Of a DNA stretch of 7,551 nucleotides, positions 1 through 7,125 are shown one piece after another. Source of the stretch: Campylobacterota bacterium (GTDB lineage: Bacteria > Campylobacterota > Campylobacteria > Campylobacterales > Sulfurovaceae). Under the pieces are notes generated by a model that did no database searches, was not told where the DNA came from, and saw only the letters and a program-made list of their open reading frames with translations. The stretch's first letter is position 1. Every line of letters begins with the position of its first letter. A program made the translations under genes and the position numbers. Location of the stretch: the NCBI GenBank assembly GCA_030595845.1, contig JAUVCL010000094.1, forward strand, positions 1 to 7,551, written 5' to 3'.

Positions 1-1607
1 CTGAGTTTGAAAAAACGATTTTTTATATCCATAAAAAGGTGTTCAGGTCTGGTTGAATAAGGGAAAAAATAAAAAATATGTAACAACATTAAAAAAAGAT
101 AGAACATCAATAAAATAGAAAGAAACAGACTAAAATTATAATACATAGGACTCATGATATTTAACGTGAAGAGACCCAGTAAAAAGAAAATACTTACCTT
201 AGGATTGATAAAGTGAAAAGAGATAAAGCTATAAATAAAAATAAAGAGTCCCAATTCCCATCCGTAATGTAAATGAGGCAAGACAGCCACATACATTATC
301 GTTGCAAAGACAAAAGAGAAAGAAAAGATAATGATAAGTATAGAGGGTTTTAAAGGCGAAAATGTTGTTAAAACACTCAGACCCGTCGCTAAAGCTACGA
401 TCATAAAACCGCCAGGAGGGTTCATCGTCATCCAAAAGAAAGTGGCTGCCCAAAATATAATAAACGTAACTAAAACACCTTTTAAATGCTCTACATCACC
501 CCAAATAAATCGTTTGTTTGGAGGCAGCTCTTCACTGTCAAAATACGTAGGAAGAGGACTATGTATACGATTTAACTTTGTTGCCAAGGTTCGTAACTCA
601 TCATGAAGTTTTTTCAGATCTTGAATAGTAGTGATAAGTGAAGCCCTATCAAGATGAGATAGCTCTTTGATTTTCTCAGAGTGATAGTCTGGCATGATCA
701 CTTCAGGTATAGTGATCTCTTTCTGATCTTCCCACGCAAGTGCAATCTCGTTAAACAGAAACGTAATATTATTCTCTAAGGTTTCATAATTGGATATATA
801 GAGATTCAACTTCTCTGCATATGCTTCTTTATCATGCATAGAGAGCAACGTAAGATTGGCATTGATGTTTTTATAATTATGTATCATACTGTGCCACTGC
901 TGCATGTCTATAGAAGCCGTACCTGTATCCATCGTAGATGTTTCAAGTAACGCTTCTTTCTGTAATAATGCAGTGAAAGATTTTTTACGTTCTTCTTTCA
1001 ACGCATCTCTGTCTAAAAAAAGTTGAGACTGTGTCTTAGAGAGTTCAAGAGCATTTTGTGTTGTTGTGTCTTCCATACTTACGGGCCACAAAAAAACGCC
1101 CACAAGAGAATAAACCGCAATACCAAAAATGGTCATATAGGTTTTGTCTAACCCAAAGAGAAAAACATCATCTACTTCACCACTTTTAAAGACCATCATC
1201 ATGGTCATTGCGGTCAACATAAAAATACTCGCATCCCCTTTATAGGCACGAACTAAATAGAGTGGGATAGCTACTAAAAGAGATAAAGAAATGAGAAAGA
1301 AGAACCTGTCCTGTGGAAAAATAGCGATCAGTGTCATACCGATAATAGCACCTACAATTGTGCCTATCACCCGCATAGCACCTTTAAATACAGATTCGCT
1401 CACAGAACCCATCGCTGCGATGAGCATAACTGTAATGGCAGCAGTTGATGCCTGTGCCCATCCTTGAGAAATAGGGATCAAATACGCCAAAGCCATACTT
1501 AAAGAGGCTTTAATAGAGAACTTGAGTTTATCTGAAGGGGAGAAGGACAATAATCTACCCAATAGCTCAGAGAGAGATGGTTTTCTTTCCTGAGTCGTTT
1601 CTTTCAA
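1..1607 (-). CDS. FUSC-family membrane transporter (aromatic-acid-exporter type), C-terminus cut by window edge
   Basis: Likely inner-membrane efflux protein of the FUSC/ArAE group, whose members export aromatic acids, fusaric acid-like compounds or other organic anions; the substrate here cannot be told. My translation gives 535 codons without a stop to the left edge. An N-terminal hydrophobic block (about residues 36-185, ending FLWPVSMEDT) is followed by a hydrophilic helical region (about 186-376) and a second hydrophobic block (about 377-510). The two blocks look like the family's repeated halves: QGWAQASTAAITVML in the first and NPPGGFMIVALATGLS in the second. The last visible part (STRPEHLFMDIKNRFF) resembles the cytoplasmic exit after the second block, so perhaps 100-150 residues are missing. 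The start is a TTG directly after the TAG of the upstream channel gene, with AGGG seven bases before it. The first ATG (1494-1496, residue 38) lies inside the first membrane segment and is a poorer start. The family is fairly sure; the start less so. Confidence 0.85.
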   Translation of the reverse strand, partial: MKETTQERKPSLSELLGRLLSFSPSDKLKFSIKASLSMALAYLIPISQGWAQASTAAITVMLIAAMGSVSESVFKGAMRVIGTIVGAIIGMTLIAIFPQDRFFFLISLSLLVAIPLYLVRAYKGDASIFMLTAMTMMMVFKSGEVDDVFLFGLDKTYMTIFGIAVYSLVGVFLWPVSMEDTTTQNALELSKTQSQLFLDRDALKEERKKSFTALLQKEALLETSTMDTGTASIDMQQWHSMIHNYKNINANLTLLSMHDKEAYAEKLNLYISNYETLENNITFLFNEIALAWEDQKEITIPEVIMPDYHSEKIKELSHLDRASLITTIQDLKKLHDELRTLATKLNRIHSPLPTYFDSEELPPNKRFIWGDVEHLKGVLVTFIIFWAATFFWMTMNPPGGFMIVALATGLSVLTTFSPLKPSILIIIFSFSFVFATIMYVAVLPHLHYGWELGLFIFIYSFISFHFINPKVSIFFLLGLFTLNIMSPMYYNFSLFLSILLMFYLFLMLLHIFYFFPYSTRPEHLFMDIKNRFFKL

Positions 1608-2282
1608 CTATTTGCCCTGCTTCTCATCTTGCATTGCTGAAAGACGTAAAGAGATCAGACTAGAGACAATGATTGCCATATAAAACACACCGATGATTGC
1701 TTCCATATAAACAAAAAACTCAGCCACATGATTAGTAGGAAGAACATCACCATACCCCAATGTCGTTAATGTCACAAAACTATAATAGGCTACACGTGCA
1801 AAGCCCTGTTGCCAATTTGCTGCTTCAATACCAGAAAAAGCAGAAGGATCCATGGCTAATAGTAACAGATATATCATCGTCCAGATCAAACCTAAAAGTA
1901 TATAAAGGCTTAGTGAACCAATGATCTTATTACCATCAATATCTCCAACAAAAAGTACCTGTTTAGCTGCGTTTGAAAAAGAACCGATAAAAAAGATCAG
2001 TAAAGTAATCAAAATGAGATATACAGTAACTTTATGATCAACAAATTTACCAAAGACAGTAAATATAACAAACACAGCTATCAAAGCATAAACTGCTCCT
2101 GTCCAGCTTCTCTCAGTTTTTAAACTTTTGATACTTACTAGAAGCATAAGTACTGTTACTGCAGAAAAGATATCTTCACCTAAGCCATCAGGAAACTCTA
2201 CAACTACCGCGGCAGAAAAAAGAAATATGATCAGTGAGAAGAAGAGATAAACGAAATTATTTTGATTAGTGATTTGCTTCAT
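1608..2282 (-). CDS. Potassium channel family protein (six-helix, two-TM pore domain)
   Basis: Predicted K+-selective ion channel of 224 residues in the cytoplasmic membrane. The selectivity filter TTLGYGD is at residues 173-179, preceded by a pore helix (about 163-173, VAYYSFVTL) and followed by the inner helix (about 186-211). Four further hydrophobic segments precede the pore (about 10-29, 37-53, 61-80 and 84-101), and the outer pore helix is at about 122-145. No segment has the regular arginine spacing of an S4 voltage sensor, and no RCK/TrkA-N domain follows the pore, so gating is unknown. The ATG start has only a modest GGA about nine bases upstream. The FUSC gene follows immediately in the same frame after the single TAG stop, so the two are probably co-transcribed and possibly coupled in translation. 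The channel assignment is firm from the filter; physiological role (K+ homeostasis, membrane potential) is inferred. Confidence 0.9.
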   Translation of the reverse strand: MKQITNQNNFVYLFFSLIIFLFSAAVVVEFPDGLGEDIFSAVTVLMLLVSIKSLKTERSWTGAVYALIAVFVIFTVFGKFVDHKVTVYLILITLLIFFIGSFSNAAKQVLFVGDIDGNKIIGSLSLYILLGLIWTMIYLLLLAMDPSAFSGIEAANWQQGFARVAYYSFVTLTTLGYGDVLPTNHVAEFFVYMEAIIGVFYMAIIVSSLISLRLSAMQDEKQGK

Positions 2283-2294
2283 ATATGTTCCATT

Positions 2295-2300
2295 ATTATA
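2295..2300 (-). promoter_or_regulatory. Possible -10 box upstream of the potassium channel gene
   Basis: A perfect TATAAT on the minus strand lies within an AT-rich run (TTAATTAATTATAATAATGG), 12 bases before the channel ATG. Transcription from it would give a very short leader of about five or six bases. No good -35 element is seen at 16-18 bases, which is usual for Campylobacterota promoters. It follows a terminator, so a promoter is expected somewhere in this gap. An AT-rich chance match cannot be excluded. Confidence 0.35.
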
Positions 2301-2377
2301 ATTAATTAAGAAGGGGCAACTCTGAAAACCTTATTCGTATACATCAAGGGTTTTAAGAGGTGTCCTGATCTAGTTGT

Positions 2378-2399
2378 AAAAAGCCCAAAAGGGCTTTTT
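2378..2399 (-). terminator. Intrinsic terminator of the AI-2E family gene
   Basis: A perfect 9-bp stem (AAAAAGCCC / GGGCTTTTT) with a four-base loop begins about 13 bases after the stop codon of the AI-2E family gene. On the minus strand the stem ends in five Ts. The repeat is symmetrical, so it could act in both directions, but no plus-strand gene runs into it. It separates the AI-2E unit from the potassium channel/FUSC unit. Confidence 0.8.
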
Positions 2400-2412
2400 G
2401 TAAAGTCTAAAC

Positions 2413-3495
2413 TTATTTAGCCTCTGTTTTTTCTTCAACTTCAACTTCAGCCATCCAAAGTCCAAAAAGTGTATAGGCTAAAGCAAAAATAACAGCTCCT
2501 ATAAAGAGTCCTATCATTCCCATAAGCATCATACCACCGATTGCACCGATCAAGATAACAAGCATAGGGACATCAACACCTCTACCCATCAACATTGGTT
2601 TAAGCACACCATCAGATGCACCTACAATCAACATGTAGATAGCAAATACAATTTCAGCGGTACCTGAACCCTGAGAAAATACATACGCAATGATCGGCCC
2701 GATAACGATAAGCGCAGGTACTTGAATAATCGTTAAGAACATAATAATAATGCCCCAAAGTGCCGCGAATGGTACACCCATTAATCCTAATCCTATAAGT
2801 GCAAGTGTAGCTTGGATAACAGCAACACCAATTACACCTGTCACCACCGAACGTACAGTAAGGGTAGAGAGTACTGCCCACTCTTCACCTTTATCTCCTA
2901 CAATACGACGTAAGATATTTTGATAAAACTTCACAGCCCCGTCTCTACCTATGAGAAATACTGCCGCGATGATCAACGAACCAATTAACATAAAGATCGT
3001 ACTAAGCCCAGACCCTAATGCTGAGAAAATAGAACCTGCCATTTCTTTAATATTCTCTTTAAAAGGTTCTAACGTTTTTCTTAAGTTATGCGAAGCAGCG
3101 TCCCAAAAGGCATAAGCTTTTTTACCAATAACTGGCCACTCTTTTACCTCTTGCGTAGGAGGATGAATAGTGAAACTTCCTTCTTTCATAGCTTGTGCAA
3201 CATTTGTTGAAGACTCAATGAGGCTTCCTGAGAGCATATAAGTAGGAATTAAAAGTGCGGCAACCATTGCTACAGTAAATCCGATGATCACTTTTTTACG
3301 ATTTCCAAGACGTTTTTCCAGACTATTGATAAGTGGAGAAAGTGCCACAGCGATAATGATACCCCAAACTGTAATCGCAATAAATGGTTTTGCAATCAAA
3401 AAGGTAATATATAGTACCAATGCCAACAGACCTACCTTAATAGCGATCTCTATCGCAACTTTTACCTTCTCTTCTCGTTCTACAAGATTGTTCAT
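2413..3495 (-). CDS. AI-2E family transporter (YdiK/PerM-like membrane protein)
   Basis: A 360-residue polytopic membrane protein of the AI-2E exporter superfamily (PF01594 type). Characterised members export autoinducer-2 (TqsA) or move Na+/Li+ against protons; the substrate here is unknown. Hydrophobic pairs lie at about 20-55 and 69-92, then comes the family's long hydrophilic loop (about 93-160), a membrane segment at about 163-183, and a C-terminal bundle from about 213 to 348. The family's hallmark segment before the last helices is GASDGVLKPMLMGRG (292-306). It reads SDG where many members have a DN, and the following VDVPMLVILIGAIGG stretch resembles E. coli YdiK. The C-terminus is a short charged tail (EVEVEEKTEAK). 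The ATG start is well supported by AAGGAAG (3499-3505) at ideal spacing. The gene stands alone, with its own promoter upstream and a hairpin terminator downstream. Family is sure, function is not. Confidence 0.9.
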   Translation of the reverse strand: MNNLVEREEKVKVAIEIAIKVGLLALVLYITFLIAKPFIAITVWGIIIAVALSPLINSLEKRLGNRKKVIIGFTVAMVAALLIPTYMLSGSLIESSTNVAQAMKEGSFTIHPPTQEVKEWPVIGKKAYAFWDAASHNLRKTLEPFKENIKEMAGSIFSALGSGLSTIFMLIGSLIIAAVFLIGRDGAVKFYQNILRRIVGDKGEEWAVLSTLTVRSVVTGVIGVAVIQATLALIGLGLMGVPFAALWGIIIMFLTIIQVPALIVIGPIIAYVFSQGSGTAEIVFAIYMLIVGASDGVLKPMLMGRGVDVPMLVILIGAIGGMMLMGMIGLFIGAVIFALAYTLFGLWMAEVEVEEKTEAK

Positions 3496-3510
3496 TTTCT
3501 TCCTTTTTTA

Positions 3511-3528
3511 ATAATGATAAATCATTAT
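3511..3528. promoter_or_regulatory. Fur-box-like palindrome overlapping the AI-2E gene promoter
   Basis: The sequence ATAATGATAAATCATTAT is a perfect inverted repeat with 8-bp arms (ATAATGAT / ATCATTAT) around a two-base centre. It is close to the classical Fur consensus GATAATGATAATCATTATC but has one extra central base. It overlaps the -10 box and the expected transcription start, where a bound repressor would block transcription. Another regulator, or an AT-rich chance palindrome, remains possible. Confidence 0.4.
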
Positions 3529-3529
3529 A
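3524..3529 (-). promoter_or_regulatory. Extended -10 promoter of the AI-2E family gene
   Basis: On the minus strand TGATATAAT gives a perfect TATAAT with an upstream TG one base away (extended -10), preceded by a run of seven Ts (3532-3538). This fits the Campylobacterota sigma-70 pattern of a strong -10 with T-rich upstream DNA and no clear -35. The predicted start near 3517 would give a leader of about 22 bases containing the AAGGAAG ribosome binding site. Confidence 0.6.
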
Positions 3530-3624
3530 TCAAAAAAATTTATGCATGTGTATCCGATTTACGAAATAAGTAAAATTTAAAATATTTATTTATTCTTTTT
3601 TCGTTTATTCAAAGATTATCAGGA

Positions 3625-4869
3625 CTAACGCTTAGCATCTTTAAGTGCCTGTTGTTCTCTAAGCTTATCTTTCTTACTTTTTTTCTTTCCTTTAACTGGT
3701 GCAGGGCCTTTGACTTTTTTAGGAGCTTCACCTTTAAGTTCAAAGCCTTCTATCTGTTCTCTAAGCAACTTTATACCAGAGCGTTTTTCTATGACTTTAA
3801 AATGTGCCTGTTCTTCATGTCCTATAAATGTCACAGCTAACCCAGCTTTCCCAGCACGTCCTGTACGACCGATACGGTGTATGTAGTCTGCAGGAGAACG
3901 TGGCAGATCATAGTTGATGACACAAGAGATATCATCTATATCAAGTCCACGGGAAACTAGGTCAGTGGCAAAAAGTATCTGTATCTTTTTCTTTTTGAAC
4001 TCTTTAAGCGTGTGGTTACGGTCCTCTTGTGTGAGATCACCATGAAAAGACTCAGCCAAATACCCACGTTTCCTAAATTTCTCAGCGATATTGTCTGTGG
4101 CTCTTTTATTTGCCATAAAGACCAATACAGACTTCCATTTCTCTTTTTTCATAAGTGCTCTTAGCAGAGGTCCTCTATTTTCAGGATTTACTTCTATCAC
4201 TCTTTGGACTATTTTCTCAACGGTCTCTGTCTCACCTTCAACACTTACTTCTACAGGATTTGTAGTGATCTTGCTAGCAATGTCAAGCATTTTTTGAGGA
4301 TAGGTCGCAGAAAATAAGAGGTTTTGACGTTGTGAAGGTATGGCTTCAAGTATATGGTCAAGTTCTTCTGCAAAGCCAAGGTTTAGCATCTTATCTGCCT
4401 CATCAAGCACCAAGTACTCTATATGTGAAAGATTCATCTGCTTCTTTGAAAGTACATCTAAAAAACGACCAGATGTGGCCACAAGGATATCACAGCCTTT
4501 TTGTATGGCATAGAGCTGATCACCGATGCTTTCTCCACCGATGACTGAGACCACTTTAGGTTTAAGAGCCAGATACTTTCCAAACGTCGTAAAGTACTCT
4601 GCCACCTGAAGTGTAAGTTCTCGTGTAGGAGTTAGTACCAAAACCTTTATCTTCGCCTTACCCTCTGGAATGTTTTGGGACCACAACTCCAAGATAGGTA
4701 ACACAAAAGAAGCACTCTTCCCCGAACCTGTCTGCGCTTTAGCCATCACATCCTGTTTATCAAGTACAAGGGGGATAACTTTTTTTTGAATCGCTGTTGC
4801 TTCATGATAGTTATGATCTTCTAAAGCTTTTTGTATGGGTTCAGATAACTGTAGTGTTTTAAATGACAT
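3625..4869 (-). CDS. rhlE: DEAD-box ATP-dependent RNA helicase, RhlE-like
   Basis: A 414-residue superfamily 2 RNA helicase that would unwind short RNA duplexes using ATP, usually in ribosome assembly, mRNA turnover or cold adaptation. All core motifs are visible: the Q motif (F3, and ATAIQ with Q28), motif I AQTGSGKS (45-52), Ia PTREL (81-85), GG (111-112), Ib TSGR (132-135), II DEAD (156-159), III SAT (187-189), IV around VLVFMANK (248-255), V ATDLVSRGLDI (301-311) and VI HRIGRTGR (331-338). Motif Ib has Ser where TPGR is usual, and the P-loop has Ser for Thr twice. From about 384 a lysine-rich tail (KKVKG...KGKKKSKKDK) follows, typical of nonspecific RNA binding. The order and spacing match the RhlE branch, though the symbol is a subgroup call rather than a proven orthologue. 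The ATG has GAGAG about seven bases upstream. It lies 75 bases after the YafD-like gene, so it may belong to that operon or have its own promoter. Confidence 0.93.
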   Translation of the reverse strand: MSFKTLQLSEPIQKALEDHNYHEATAIQKKVIPLVLDKQDVMAKAQTGSGKSASFVLPILELWSQNIPEGKAKIKVLVLTPTRELTLQVAEYFTTFGKYLALKPKVVSVIGGESIGDQLYAIQKGCDILVATSGRFLDVLSKKQMNLSHIEYLVLDEADKMLNLGFAEELDHILEAIPSQRQNLLFSATYPQKMLDIASKITTNPVEVSVEGETETVEKIVQRVIEVNPENRGPLLRALMKKEKWKSVLVFMANKRATDNIAEKFRKRGYLAESFHGDLTQEDRNHTLKEFKKKKIQILFATDLVSRGLDIDDISCVINYDLPRSPADYIHRIGRTGRAGKAGLAVTFIGHEEQAHFKVIEKRSGIKLLREQIEGFELKGEAPKKVKGPAPVKGKKKSKKDKLREQQALKDAKR

Positions 4870-4917
4870 TATATTTCTCTCTTTACGTCTCTTTGAAGTG
4901 TGGTATATTTAGGGGAA

Positions 4918-4923
4918 AGTATA
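4918..4923 (-). promoter_or_regulatory. Weak candidate -10 box upstream of the helicase gene
   Basis: TATACT preceded directly by TG lies in the 75-base gap between the YafD-like stop and the helicase ATG. It would give a leader of about 40 bases. No convincing -35 or terminator is present in the gap, so read-through from the upstream genes is equally possible. Confidence 0.25.
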
Positions 4924-4944
4924 CAGTAATGTCTATTATGTTAT

Positions 4945-5691
4945 TTAGGTTTCTCTTTTAAAGCGTACAAACAGAGGATTATGATCAGAGAGTTTATGAT
5001 CATCCATCACCTCTGCTTCTACTAACTCCAACTCACGGTAAAAAACAAAATCAAGCTCTTTCCCCATAAAAGACTTAACCTTCCCTGTTTTTTCAAATGC
5101 TACTGATCTGAGGGAGAGTTCTTGCGTGATCTTTAAAAGTTTATCCATGCGTTTTCTGTTCCAACTGTTAAAGTCCCCCGCAAGGATCATAGGCCCTTTA
5201 TGTTCTTTGAGTAAATGAAGAAATCGCTCCAACTCTTTACTGTATCGTTGGTTTTCCCGAAAATTTATCGCATGAACATTCAAGATAAGTAAAGAACTTC
5301 CATCTTCAAAACTATAGTAACTCTGCAATAGGCTTTTATGTGGTCCCAATAGACTCTCTCTGCCTTCAGAAAGATAGGCCTTCGCATCATCTGACTCTAC
5401 CTTGCTCGCTGTCAATACCCCATAAAATTTCTTTCTAAACTCTAAATTTGCTGCACCATCATAAGAATAATGAGCCAATTCAAAAGTATGATCATCCTGA
5501 AAAGCAGCTTCTTGGAAGAGCATAAAGTCAACATTTCTTTTGTGAGATTCACTCTGTAGGAATTGTTGAAATCGAGGGTTGTTTTGATTATTTTTATACA
5601 CATTCCAGCAAAGCAGACCAAAGGTATCTGGAACATGAGTACAACTATTATTACCACAGGATGAGTGATGAAGAAGAGAAGGCTTGAACAT
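4945..5691 (-). CDS. YafD-like endonuclease/exonuclease/phosphatase family protein
   Basis: A 248-residue protein with the complete catalytic set of the metal-dependent EEP fold shared by exonuclease III, DNase I and lipid phosphatases: N30 (LLCWNVYKN), E61 (FQEA), the NVHAINF segment (138-144), D173 and N175 (AGDFNSWNRKRMD), D214 (ELDFVFYR) and D236-H237 (SDHNP). The strings CWNVYK, NVHAINF, GDFNSWNRKRM and LDFVFYRELELVEAEV closely parallel E. coli YafD, whose substrate is not firmly known, so a phosphodiester substrate (nucleic acid or phospholipid head group) is inferred only. Before the domain lies a short stretch with H8, H9, C12, C17 and H19. No signal peptide is apparent. The ATG shares its A with the TGA stop of the cardiolipin synthase gene (TGATG), which predicts translational coupling and ties this enzyme to a membrane-lipid enzyme. 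Confidence 0.88.
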   Translation of the reverse strand: MFKPSLLHHSSCGNNSCTHVPDTFGLLCWNVYKNNQNNPRFQQFLQSESHKRNVDFMLFQEAAFQDDHTFELAHYSYDGAANLEFRKKFYGVLTASKVESDDAKAYLSEGRESLLGPHKSLLQSYYSFEDGSSLLILNVHAINFRENQRYSKELERFLHLLKEHKGPMILAGDFNSWNRKRMDKLLKITQELSLRSVAFEKTGKVKSFMGKELDFVFYRELELVEAEVMDDHKLSDHNPLFVRFKRET

Positions 5692-7019
5692 CAGAGTAGT
5701 GGTGCAAACACTTTCATCATATTTTCCACAGCTTCACGTACTTTACCAGGTTCTTTCATTCCTTTTGTGGAACTTTTCATCAGTTCTTTCATCCATGATT
5801 CTATACTCTCAATAAACTCTACAGAGTAGGCAAATGTCACGATCTCATAGTTCAAAAAAAGACTACGGTTATCTATATTGACAGAACCGACCATACCGCC
5901 AAGATCATCAAAAAGGATCGCTTTTGCATGTAACATCTCTCCCTCATATAAGAGAACATCCACCCCTATGGCATCGAGTTCACGCATATAAGTACTTCTT
6001 CCAAGATCTGCTATCAAATTGTCAGAATGTTTGGGTGTGATCAGCTTTACATCCACACCTTTATGTTTCGCTATGATCAGAGCCTGTACGATATTTTCAT
6101 CGGGTACAAAATAAGGTGTCACGATCCAAATACGTTTTTTACACCCATATATCGTTGCAAGTAATGCCTCATAAAGTGCATCAGTAGGAATATCTGGACC
6201 AGAGGGTACGACCTGAACTATACTCTCTCCTGTTGCTACTACTGTTTCCGTAGGAAATGAAAACTCAAGCTTATCATCAAGACCTTTTGCATAGTTCCAG
6301 TCATTGTGAAAAACCTGATAAAAACTAAAAACAGCGGGGCCTTCCAAATAATAAAGAACATCTTCCCAGCGTTTTCTTTCACTCTTTTCACCCAAATACT
6401 CATCACTCAGATTCATCCCACCACTCAATAACCTTTGTCCATCAAAAAGATAAATTTTACGATGATTTCTCAGATTGATATAACTCTGAAAAGGCCGACT
6501 TAAAATAGGAATAAAAAATGCCACCTCTCCCCCTGCATCACGTAGTGCTTGAAAATTCTTTTGCCATATATATGATCCCATTGAACCTACAACATCAAGG
6601 AGTAACTGTACTTGTACACCCTGGGCTGCTTTTTGGGTTAATGCTTGCAAGATCTTTTTTGTTGTCACATCATTAGAGAAAACATAGGTTGCAAAGGCTA
6701 TAGATTCTTTTGCCTTTTCTATCTCTTCCATCAATCGTTCATACGCTTGTGTATCAGAGGTGATCAATTCATAATGATTTCCTTTTGTTGCAGATGGAAT
6801 ACCATTTTTTTCCAAAAGACTGCTCAATGGATTATGCGTTTTGAGAGATATATACTGATGATCAGGATGGGTTTCATGCAGTTTGAAAGTACTTTTTGTA
6901 TATTTATTCTCTCTTTTTCGTATACCTATAAGAAAGTATATGGGTACCGTTAAAAAAGGCATAAAAATAATGGCCAGCATCCATGACATCATACTTGTAG
7001 GGGATCGCTTTTGGTACAA
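5691..7019 (-). CDS. cls: Cardiolipin synthase (phospholipase D family), true N-terminus probably further upstream
   Basis: A membrane-bound phospholipase D superfamily enzyme, expected to condense phosphatidylglycerol molecules to cardiolipin. Two HKD motifs are present: H186, K188 and D193 (NHRKIYLFDG, then GGMN 200-203), and H364, K366 and D371 (LHAKAILFDD, then GSVN 378-381). The N-terminus has the typical Cls segment KRSPTSMMSWMLAIIFMPF...VPIYFLIG (about 4-32), a membrane helix. The coordinates use the only canonical start codon, a TTG with no ribosome binding site, giving 442 residues. The same frame stays open upstream and encodes a second hydrophobic helix (WLYGYLLIVVGGLLLFFAIT), the first of the usual pair in Cls proteins. 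A strong AAGGAG lies at its beginning, so the real product is probably about 471-472 residues starting near 7104-7109. The gene follows the MscS-type channel closely and overlaps the YafD-like gene by one base. Confidence 0.9.
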   Translation of the reverse strand: MYQKRSPTSMMSWMLAIIFMPFLTVPIYFLIGIRKRENKYTKSTFKLHETHPDHQYISLKTHNPLSSLLEKNGIPSATKGNHYELITSDTQAYERLMEEIEKAKESIAFATYVFSNDVTTKKILQALTQKAAQGVQVQLLLDVVGSMGSYIWQKNFQALRDAGGEVAFFIPILSRPFQSYINLRNHRKIYLFDGQRLLSGGMNLSDEYLGEKSERKRWEDVLYYLEGPAVFSFYQVFHNDWNYAKGLDDKLEFSFPTETVVATGESIVQVVPSGPDIPTDALYEALLATIYGCKKRIWIVTPYFVPDENIVQALIIAKHKGVDVKLITPKHSDNLIADLGRSTYMRELDAIGVDVLLYEGEMLHAKAILFDDLGGMVGSVNIDNRSLFLNYEIVTFAYSVEFIESIESWMKELMKSSTKGMKEPGKVREAVENMMKVFAPLL

Positions 7020-7112
7020 AATATGTGTAATAGCAAAAAAGAGAAGTAACCCCCCTACTACAATAAGTAAATACCCGTAAAGCCATTGTATAGATGTAGA
7101 TTCGATCAGGCA

Positions 7113-7120
7113 CTCCTTTT
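7113..7120 (-). promoter_or_regulatory. Strong ribosome binding site for the upstream-extended cardiolipin synthase
   Basis: AAAAGGAG on the minus strand lies six bases after the stop of the MscS-type gene. The cardiolipin synthase frame opens here: a TAA at 7119-7121 is its last in-frame stop. Within usable distance that frame offers only CTG (7107-7109) or ATC (7104-7106), not ATG, GTG or TTG. The GTG at 7111-7113 overlaps the site and is in another frame. The site therefore supports an upstream, unusual start for the synthase. Confidence 0.6.
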
Positions 7121-7125
7121 AAAGC

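Noticed and set aside
331..606. Open reading frame on the plus strand within the FUSC gene
   Set aside because: It lies wholly opposite the FUSC coding frame, which stays open for 535 codons with clear membrane helices. The plus-strand peptide has no recognisable features.
2654..2881. Alternative minus-strand frame inside the AI-2E gene
   Set aside because: It is a shadow of the AI-2E frame, which has all family features. The shadow peptide is Tyr/Cys-rich and unlike a real protein.
3530..3624. Terminator for the helicase gene in the following gap
   Set aside because: Only weak AT-only pairing (AAATAA...TTATTT) is seen, with no GC-containing stem, so I do not call a terminator.
7050..7055. 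Run of six G (minus strand) as a phase-variation tract
   Set aside because: Six bases is short compared with known phase-variable poly-G tracts. The synthase frame runs through it intact, so no switching is needed to explain the sequence.
6904..7113. GTG-started minus-strand frame overlapping the start of the cardiolipin synthase
   Set aside because: Its GTG overlaps the Shine-Dalgarno, so spacing is zero. The peptide is not family-like, and the synthase frame encodes the expected helix over the same bases.
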